Shown: positions 39,979 to 45,523 of the stretch, one piece after another | Layout of the letters: each line of letters begins with the position of its first letter | How positions within the stretch are numbered: position 1 is the first letter of the stretch | Assembly (NCBI RefSeq): GCF_023653455.1 | Contig: NZ_JAKEDR010000005.1 | Coordinates: forward strand, 1 to 45,523 | DNA: 45,523 nt | Direction of reading: 5' to 3' | Source: Paraclostridium ghonii | Lineage (GTDB): Bacteria; Bacillota; Clostridia; Peptostreptococcales; Peptostreptococcaceae | Notes under the pieces: model-generated | The model's database searches: none | Seen by the model: the letters and a program-made list of their open reading frames with translations, nothing else | What the model was told of the DNA's origin: nothing | Position numbers and translations under genes: made by a program

Positions 39979-40722
39979 TTATTTAGAACCTATTCTTTGT
40001 TTAAATATCTCGTATAAAAGTATGCTTCCTGCAACTGATGCATTTAACGAAGTAACATTTCCTACCATAGGCATTTTTACTATATAGTCACAGTTCTTTT
40101 TGACAAGTCTTGATATACCAAAACCTTCACTCCCTATTACTAATCCTATAGGTCCTGTTAGATTTTGTTCATAGAATGTTTGTCCATCCATATCAGCTGC
40201 TGCAATCCATAAGCCATGCTCTTTTAATGTTTTAATCGTATTAACTACATTAGTTACCTTGCATACAGGTACATACTCTACAGCTCCTGCAGATGCCTTT
40301 ACAACTGTAGGTGTTATATGAACCGATCTTCTCTTTGGAATTATAACTCCATGAGCTCCTACAGCATCAGCTGTTCTTATTATTGACCCTAAGTTATGAG
40401 GATCTGTTATTTCATCTAATATTATAAAAAATGGGTCTTCTCCCTTATCTTTTACATTTTGAATTAATTCATCTAATTCAAAATATTTGTATTCACTAAC
40501 ATTAGCTATTACACCTTGATGTGAGTGACTAGTACTTATTTCATCTAGTTTATTTCTATCTACATACTGTATTATTATATTTTTTTCTTTAGCCATCGCT
40601 GTTATCTTTTTTATAGAGCCCTCTTTAGCTCCATTTGCTATCATTATCTTATCTATTTCTCTGTCATTTTTTATAGCTTCTATAACAGGATTTCTACCTT
40701 CTATAATTGCCAAACTCTTCAC
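39979..40722 (-). CDS. rlmB: 23S rRNA 2'-O-methyltransferase RlmB/TrmH family
   Basis: SPOUT methyltransferase, 247 aa. N-terminal substrate-binding domain (IEGRNPVIEAIKNDREIDKIMIANGAKEG), then SPOUT motifs: FIILDEITDPHNLGSIIRTADAVGAHGVIIPKRRS, IGLVIGSEGFGISRLV and the knot MPMVGNVTSLNASVAGSILLYE. It methylates a ribose in 23S rRNA (Gm2251 type). The start may be GTG (40722) or TTG (40713, better spaced from GGCGGTGA). Three nt after thyX. Confidence 0.93.
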   Translation of the reverse strand: MKSLAIIEGRNPVIEAIKNDREIDKIMIANGAKEGSIKKITAMAKEKNIIIQYVDRNKLDEISTSHSHQGVIANVSEYKYFELDELIQNVKDKGEDPFFIILDEITDPHNLGSIIRTADAVGAHGVIIPKRRSVHITPTVVKASAGAVEYVPVCKVTNVVNTIKTLKEHGLWIAAADMDGQTFYEQNLTGPIGLVIGSEGFGISRLVKKNCDYIVKMPMVGNVTSLNASVAGSILLYEIFKQRIGSK

Positions 40723-40725
40723 CGC

Positions 40726-41484
40726 CTATAAATTATTAAACTTCTCTCTTACTTGAACAATATTTCCACAAGTCATTTTTCCCTCTGGACAAGGTCCTGT
40801 TATACATTTTGGCCCTATGTTTTTAAATAATATAGGTGCTATTTCTCTTACTTGTCTTAACATTTCTATAGATAGCTCTCTAATTTCCCATTGCGCTCTT
40901 TCACAACATCTGTGACTAAAGAAATTATATAAGCTTCTAGTATTCATCGTACATACCATTTTCGTTTCACATGCATTAGGGAAAACATATCTTGCATCTT
41001 CTATTGCTTTTTTCTCTGCATTTCTTTTAGCTTCCTTCTCATTTTTTCCAGATTTGATTAAATTATTATAATGTTTTTCAAATAATATATCTACTAATTT
41101 ATCATAAGCTTCTTGATCTTTATTCATAGCATCTATAAATAGTGCTTTAGCTTCTTCTATTTTCTCTATTTCAGGAGGAACTATATAATCAAATTGATCT
41201 AGCTTAACATATCTTTGACTTTGTTGAGAAAAACTAGCTATACGATGTCTAACAATTTGATGAGAACAACTCCTTGATATTCCTTCTACTGCAAATGTAA
41301 ATGTAACATGCTCTAATGGAGATTCATGTCCTAAATTTATTAACATATTTAAAAATTTTTCTACACTTTCATCAGTTAAATTTTGTTCTATTTCATCTAC
41401 TCCTACAGATGAATAACATAATTTTGCCGCCATTGATATTACCTTTTCTGGTTCAGGTGTGTGTGCTATTACTTTAACTTTCAT
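40726..41484 (-). CDS. thyX: FAD-dependent thymidylate synthase ThyX
   Basis: Makes dTMP from dUMP with methylene-tetrahydrofolate and FADH2. 252 aa. The diagnostic RHR-X7-S signature is in [33 protein letters not shown] and the C-terminal [25 protein letters not shown] are also typical. Ends with a Cys-rich segment ([15 protein letters not shown]). Start ATG with AAAGGAGGT. Confidence 0.97.
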   Translation of the reverse strand: MKVKVIAHTPEPEKVISMAAKLCYSSVGVDEIEQNLTDESVEKFLNMLINLGHESPLEHVTFTFAVEGISRSCSHQIVRHRIASFSQQSQRYVKLDQFDYIVPPEIEKIEEAKALFIDAMNKDQEAYDKLVDILFEKHYNNLIKSGKNEKEAKRNAEKKAIEDARYVFPNACETKMVCTMNTRSLYNFFSHRCCERAQWEIRELSIEMLRQVREIAPILFKNIGPKCITGPCPEGKMTCGNIVQVREKFNNL

Positions 41485-41516
41485 GTGTGTACCTCCTTTA
41501 ATAAGTTTATTATCTT

Positions 41517-41547
41517 ATTATACATTATTTCTTCTTGGTTTTGTCTA
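41517..41547 (-). promoter_or_regulatory. possible thyX promoter
   Basis: TATAAT (41517-41522) with TAGACA (41542-41547) at a long 19-nt spacing. Lies between the mrnC... terminator at 41609-41642 and thyX, so a promoter is expected here. Confidence 0.45.
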
Positions 41548-41608
41548 AAAAAGAAATCTATGATTATAAATAGAATTTTTTTAGATTAATATAATCTTTT
41601 GTGTAAGT

Positions 41609-41642
41609 AAAAAAGAGCTAATCTAATAGATAGCTCTTTTTT
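41609..41642 (-). terminator. terminator after mrnC
   Basis: Stem 41609-41619 with 41632-41642, continued by ATCT/AGAT after a one-base bulge, with a six-U tract. Ends cysS-mrnC directly behind the mrnC stop. Confidence 0.88.
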
Positions 41643-41643
41643 A

Positions 41644-42039
41644 TTAAATATTTTCTTCTGTTATTTCAATTGATTTTTGGATTATATAAGCTAGTCTTTC
41701 ATAGTCTTTTTTCATATGAAGATATCCTATCAACGCCTCAAATCCAGTAGCATTTTTATAATCTATAATATCTGCATTTTTAGGTGTAGTATGAGATTTT
41801 TGATTACGACCTCTTTTATATATTTTGTGTTCTTCTTCTGTTAATGATTCTTCTATTGTAAGAATCACATTTGCCTGAGCCTTAGCTTTTACATATTTTA
41901 TAGCCGTCTTATGTAAATCATTAACTTTCCTATTTACATTTTTATTTATAAGATACTCTCTTATGTGTGATTCATAAACAGTATCTCCTAAATAAGCAAG
42001 AACTAGTGGTGATACTGTAGCTAAGTTTATATTTTCCAT
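41644..42039 (-). CDS. mrnC: Mini-ribonuclease III
   Basis: 131 aa: an RNase III catalytic domain without the dsRNA-binding domain. Motif LVLAYLGDTVYE with catalytic Asp19, RGRNQKSHTTPKNADIIDYKNATGFEALIGYLHM. Mini-III matures 23S rRNA ends in Firmicutes. The reading frame extends to an ATG at 42057 inside cysS, but the ATG at 42039, two bases after the cysS stop and downstream of AAAAGGG, fits better. Confidence 0.95.
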   Translation of the reverse strand: MENINLATVSPLVLAYLGDTVYESHIREYLINKNVNRKVNDLHKTAIKYVKAKAQANVILTIEESLTEEEHKIYKRGRNQKSHTTPKNADIIDYKNATGFEALIGYLHMKKDYERLAYIIQKSIEITEENI

Positions 42040-42041
42040 TA

Positions 42042-43439
42042 TTACACCCTTTTCCATTTAGTTCCTTGTCTTGTATCTTCTAAAACAATTCCCATTTCTA
42101 ATAACTTATTTCTTATCTCATCTGCTAATGCAAAGTTTTTGTTTTTCTTTGCATCAACTCTATCTTGTATTAATTTTTCTATATCATCATCTAAAACTTC
42201 TTCTTGTTTTTTATTAACTATATTTAAAACATTAGTTAATTCTTCAAACTCATCTAAACACTTTTTAGCAAATTCCATTGACGATTCTTCATCTACATTA
42301 CTATTTATAAATCTAGCTAATTCAAATATAATGCTTATAGCATCAGCTGTATTTATATCATCATCCATTGCAGATATGAACTTTTCTCTAAATAAATTTA
42401 ACTCTTCTTTTAAATTCATTTCATTTTCTTTCATATTGCTTTCTTTTAAATTACTTAATGTAAATTGTAGTTTTTCTTTTGTATTGTATAATCTTTCTAA
42501 TCCAGATTTTGATTGAGACAGCATTTCATCACTAAAGTTTACTGGATTTCTATAATGAGCTGATAACATAAAGAATCTTACAACTTCTAAATCATATTTA
42601 TCTGATACATCTCTTACTGTAAAGAAGTTTCCTTTAGACTTACTCATCTTTTCATTGTTTATATTTATATATCCATTGTGTATCCAGTAATTAGAGAAAG
42701 TTTTTCCACTTCTAGCTTCACTTTGAGCTATTTCATTTTCATGATGTGGGAATGCTAAATCCTGACCTCCAGCATGTATATCTATAGTGTCTCCTAAGTA
42801 CCTTTTAGACATAACAGAACATTCTATATGCCATCCTGGTCTACCTATACTCCATGGACTTTCCCATCCTGGTTCTCCTTCTTTTCTAGGCTTCCATAAT
42901 ACAAAATCCATTGGATGTCTTTTTTGTGAATTTACTTCTATTCTTGACCCTGCTTCTAAATCTTCTTGATTTTGCTTAGATAACTTTCCATATCCTTCAA
43001 ACTTTTGAGTATCAAAATAAACCTCTCCATTTACCTCGTAAGCATACCCTTTTTCTTCTAATTCCTTTATAAAATCTATTATTTGATTTATATTATCTGT
43101 AACTCTTGGATGAACTGTGGCTCTCTTTATTCCTAATCCATCAGCATCTTTAAAGTATTCTTGTATATACTTATCAGCAACTTGCTCTGGAGTTATACCC
43201 TCTTCATTGCTTCTTTTTATTATTTTATCATCTACATCTGTAAAGTTTTGAATATATTTTACATCATAACCTCTATATTCTAAATATCTTCTAAATGTAT
43301 CAAATATTATAAATGGTCTAGCATTTCCTATATGAAAGAAATTGTAAACTGTAGGTCCACAGACATACATCTTTACCTTTCCTTCTTCTATTGGTTCAAA
43401 TTCTTCTTTTTCCCTAGTTAACGTATTGTATAACTTCAT
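42042..43439 (-). CDS. cysS: cysteinyl-tRNA synthetase
   Basis: Class I synthetase, 465 aa. HIGH motif as HIGN (36-39), zinc ligand Cys27 in YVCGPTVYN with further ligands in WHIECSVMS and [13 protein letters not shown], and KMSKSKGN. The C-terminal domain ends with [16 protein letters not shown] at 43448 overlaps the GTGAGGTGA site, so ATG 43439 is chosen. No T-box leader fits in the short upstream gap. A palindrome overlaps its -10 box. Confidence 0.98.
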   Translation of the reverse strand: MKLYNTLTREKEEFEPIEEGKVKMYVCGPTVYNFFHIGNARPFIIFDTFRRYLEYRGYDVKYIQNFTDVDDKIIKRSNEEGITPEQVADKYIQEYFKDADGLGIKRATVHPRVTDNINQIIDFIKELEEKGYAYEVNGEVYFDTQKFEGYGKLSKQNQEDLEAGSRIEVNSQKRHPMDFVLWKPRKEGEPGWESPWSIGRPGWHIECSVMSKRYLGDTIDIHAGGQDLAFPHHENEIAQSEARSGKTFSNYWIHNGYININNEKMSKSKGNFFTVRDVSDKYDLEVVRFFMLSAHYRNPVNFSDEMLSQSKSGLERLYNTKEKLQFTLSNLKESNMKENEMNLKEELNLFREKFISAMDDDINTADAISIIFELARFINSNVDEESSMEFAKKCLDEFEELTNVLNIVNKKQEEVLDDDIEKLIQDRVDAKKNKNFALADEIRNKLLEMGIVLEDTRQGTKWKRV

Positions 43440-43513
43440 ACTATTCACCTCACTATTTTGTTTAATTGATAAACCTAACTATATAATCTATTATAATTTA
43501 TATTCGATCTAAT

Positions 43514-43532
43514 TAATAGTACTACTATTATA
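43514..43532 (-). promoter_or_regulatory. palindrome over the cysS -10 box
   Basis: TAATAGTA-C-TACTATTA (43514-43530) is a perfect 8-1-8 palindrome. Its upstream end forms part of a perfect TATAAT (43527-43532, minus strand). The -35 region is poor. Placement at the predicted start suggests an operator. The remainder of 43440-43566 has no ORF. Confidence 0.45.
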
Positions 43533-43566
43533 CCCCCTTGTATTTATAAACAAACTATTTAGTTTT

Positions 43567-43728
43567 TCATATCTTTGTTTTTTCTAAGAATTCTAATTTA
43601 TTAGATATACACTTTAAATATATATCATCATTAATAATTTCCTTATTTTTCATTTTATTAATTATATCTATATAGTCTTTACAAAGTTGATCTAATTCCT
43701 CCTTTATTTCTTTAATATCTAAACTCAT
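43567..43728 (-). CDS. small hypothetical protein (53 aa)
   Basis: A 53-codon ORF between gltX and cysS with a strong TTAGGAGG site 5 nt before the ATG. Starts MSLDIKEIKEELDQLCKDY; strongly helical, Lys/Glu/Ile-rich, no signal or membrane segment. The C-terminal half (DDIYLKCISNKLEFLEK) faintly resembles the SxxLD motif of Spo0E-type phosphatases, but with Glu for Asp. I do not recognise it with confidence. It lies downstream of the gltX terminator and has A/T-rich promoter-like DNA in front. Confidence 0.62.
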   Translation of the reverse strand: MSLDIKEIKEELDQLCKDYIDIINKMKNKEIINDDIYLKCISNKLEFLEKTKI

Positions 43729-43844
43729 ACAATCCTCCTAAGAATATGCAATATTTTAATAATAAACTATCTTAAAATATATTTAGTTTAACTGTATAAA
43801 ATCCCTTTATTTTTAGATTGTAATATTTCTTCAAAAAACTACAT

Positions 43845-43879
43845 AAAAAAAATCTCACCTAAAAAAGGTGAGGTTTTTT
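43845..43879 (-). terminator. terminator after gltX
   Basis: Stem CTCACCT/AGGTGAG (43854-43860 with 43866-43872) extended by A/U pairs after one mismatch; the RNA ends in about eight U. Directly follows the gltX stop. Confidence 0.85.
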
Positions 43880-43880
43880 C

Positions 43881-45362
43881 TTATAATAAGTTTTCTTTTA
43901 CATATTTTACTCTATTTAAGCATGATTGTTTACCTATAACAGCTGCTGATTTTGGTAAGTCTGGTCCATGCATTTGTCCAGTTAATATAATTCTAGTTCC
44001 CATGAATAAGTTTTTACCTTTTATTCCATGTTCTTTTTGTATCTCTTTAAACATTGCTTTAAAGAATTCTTCACTTATTTCATCTGAAGCATTGATTTTT
44101 TCTTCCAATGCATTTATTAATGTAGGTATGTGCTCTAACTTTAAGAACTCTTTACATTCTTCAGTTTCTAATTCTACTTTATCTCCAAAGAATATGTTTA
44201 CATGATCTGTTATTTCTTTTACATATTGTAATTTTTCTTTAACAACAGAAACCATAGATTTTACAAAATCATATTTATCTCTTGCATCTTCTTCATTTAT
44301 ATATCCTGATTCTATTAAGAAAGGTATTGCTAAATCAGTTATATACTCATCTGAAGAATCTTTTATATAATGTTGGTTAACCCAATTTAACTTATCTGTA
44401 TCAAATACTCCTCCGCTTTTAGAAACTCTTTCAACAGAGAAATGTTCTTCTAATTCCTTCATATTAAATAACTCTTGGTTATCTTCTGGAGACCAGCCAA
44501 CTAAAGCTACATAGTTTACTAATCCTTCTGGTAAGTATCCTTTTTTCTTAAAGTCTTCTACCGCAACATCACCTTGTCTTTTACTTAACTTTTTCTTTTC
44601 TTTGTTAAGTATATTTGGAAGATGTACAAATGTAGGTGCTTCCCATCCAAATACTTCATATAAATATACATGCTTTGGAGTTGATGATATCCATTCTTCA
44701 CCTCTTATAACATGTGTTATTTTCATCATATAATCATCTACTACAACTGCAAAGTGATATGTTGGGAATCCATCAGTTTTTATTAATACTTGGTCATCTA
44801 ATTCATCAGTATTGAATTCAGTTTCTCCTCTTACTAAGTCAGTAAACTTTATAACATGATTTTCAGGTAATTTTAATCTTATTACATGTTCTTCCCCAGC
44901 TGCTAATTTAGCTTCTACTTCTTCTTTTGATAAGTTTTTACAATGACCATCATATTTTGGAGTTTCTCCTGCTTCTTTTTGTTGATCTCTAACTTCATCT
45001 AATCTTTCCTTAGAACAGAAACAGTAATACGCTTTTCCACTGTCTAATAATTGTTGTATATAGCCTTTGTATATATCTAATCTTTCAGACTGTATATATG
45101 GTCCGTATGGTCCAAATTGAGTTACATTTTTATTTTCATCTAACATAACTCCCTCTGTATGATTAACTCCTGCCCATGACATTGCTTCTAACATATTTTC
45201 TATTGCCCCATCAACAAGCCTAGTTCTATCAGTATCTTCAACTCTTAATATGTACTCTCCACCCATTCTTTTTGCAAATAGGTAATTGTATAATGCAGTT
45301 CTTAAACTACCTATGTGAACAAATCCAGTTGGGCTTGGAGCAAATCTTACTCTTACGCTCAT
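43881..45362 (-). CDS. gltX: glutamyl-tRNA synthetase
   Basis: Class I synthetase, 493 aa from the chosen start. [20 protein letters not shown] (HIGH motif 16-19), the Cys pair Cys114/Cys116 of the zinc region, [19 protein letters not shown], and KLSKRQGD as the KMSKS equivalent. In species lacking GlnRS this enzyme may also charge tRNA-Gln; that cannot be decided here. Frame extends to 45407, but AGGAGGT lies 6 nt before the ATG at 45362. Confidence 0.98.
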   Translation of the reverse strand: MSVRVRFAPSPTGFVHIGSLRTALYNYLFAKRMGGEYILRVEDTDRTRLVDGAIENMLEAMSWAGVNHTEGVMLDENKNVTQFGPYGPYIQSERLDIYKGYIQQLLDSGKAYYCFCSKERLDEVRDQQKEAGETPKYDGHCKNLSKEEVEAKLAAGEEHVIRLKLPENHVIKFTDLVRGETEFNTDELDDQVLIKTDGFPTYHFAVVVDDYMMKITHVIRGEEWISSTPKHVYLYEVFGWEAPTFVHLPNILNKEKKKLSKRQGDVAVEDFKKKGYLPEGLVNYVALVGWSPEDNQELFNMKELEEHFSVERVSKSGGVFDTDKLNWVNQHYIKDSSDEYITDLAIPFLIESGYINEEDARDKYDFVKSMVSVVKEKLQYVKEITDHVNIFFGDKVELETEECKEFLKLEHIPTLINALEEKINASDEISEEFFKAMFKEIQKEHGIKGKNLFMGTRIILTGQMHGPDLPKSAAVIGKQSCLNRVKYVKENLL

Positions 45363-45523
45363 AACTTTACCTCCTAAAATAATCTTGATATCTATATATA
45401 ATACCAAATTTACTCAGTATTTATAATAAAAATTTTGTATTAATATTTATATAAATAATCCATTTTATAGTTTTTCAACTTGTGGATAATTTTTTTTATA
45501 TATAAAATTAAATAGTATATATA
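45363..45523 (-). promoter_or_regulatory. gltX upstream region
   Basis: No ORF. An extended -10 TGG-TATTAT (45398-45406, minus strand) lies about 35 nt from the gltX start without a clear -35; it is the best promoter candidate. No T-box features (specifier hairpin, T-box sequence, terminator) are seen. A DnaA-box-like TTATCCACA lies at 45481-45489. Confidence 0.4.

Noticed and set aside
45481..45489. Perfect DnaA-box-like TTATCCACA (minus strand)
   Set aside because: A single 9-mer with no second box, AT-rich DUE or dnaA nearby; such a site is expected by chance at a fair rate in 45 kb.
43440..45523. T-box riboswitch in front of gltX or cysS
   Set aside because: Neither leader is long enough with a specifier hairpin, T-box sequence and terminator; upstream gaps are about 120-160 nt of A/T-rich DNA.

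Overview
This window is a low-GC Gram-positive chromosomal segment carrying the ribosomal-protein / RNA-polymerase supercluster, with every gene on the minus strand. The 16S 5' end, the zinc (C+) forms of S4, S14, L33 and L36, sporulation genes (sigH, cwlD), ThyX, and the order gltX-cysS-mrnC-thyX-rlmB-NYN-sigH-tuf-rpmG-secE-nusG-rplKAJL-rpoBC-rpsL-rpsG-fusA-tuf-S10 operon point to the Clostridia. From memory of gene order, family Peptostreptococcaceae (Clostridioides/Paraclostridium/Romboutsia-like) fits best; the species cannot be fixed without a search.

Layout in the direction of transcription (high to low coordinates): gltX (45.4-43.9 kb); a 53-codon unknown ORF; cysS-mrnC (43.4-41.6 kb); thyX-rlmB-yacP-like NYN nuclease (41.5-39.4 kb); sigH (39.4-38.7 kb); tuf copy 1 with terminator; rpmG-secE-nusG-rplK-rplA; rplJ-rplL behind an L10-type leader and ended by a terminator; rpoB-rpoC; the str operon rpsL-rpsG-fusA-tuf copy 2 with terminator; the S10/spc/alpha super-operon from rpsJ to rplQ (21.3-5.5 kb), which includes secY, adk, map, a KOW-domain protein, infA and rpmJ; the ECF transporter module ecfA1-ecfA2-ecfT with truA; rplM-rpsI behind a probable L13 leader; cwlD; and the promoter, leader and first 50 nt of a 16S rRNA gene running off the left edge.

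The genes supply nearly the whole core of gene expression: transcription (alpha, beta, beta', sigma-H, NusG), translation (ribosomal proteins, IF-1, EF-Tu, EF-G, Cys- and Glu-tRNA synthetases), nascent-chain handling (SecY, SecE, methionine aminopeptidase) and RNA maturation (TruA, RlmB, Mini-III). Good sigma-A-type promoters (TTGACA/TTGAAA, 17-18 nt spacer) and A/T-flanked hairpin terminators divide the cluster into units. Between them lie several structured leaders and intercistronic hairpins that probably serve ribosomal-protein feedback or mRNA processing.

I see no mobile element, CRISPR array, tRNA, prophage, defence system or plus-strand gene. The content is conserved housekeeping DNA and I found no convincing undescribed system. 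The most worthwhile signals are regulatory: a 14-bp inverted repeat bracketing the -10 box of ecfA1, operator-like palindromes at the cysS, rpsL and rpsM start regions, a possible two-state L13 leader, tandem hairpins between rpsJ and rplC, intercistronic hairpins in the str operon, two almost identical tuf genes maintained by gene conversion, low-complexity tails on S3 and RpoB, and the small unknown ORF between gltX and cysS.
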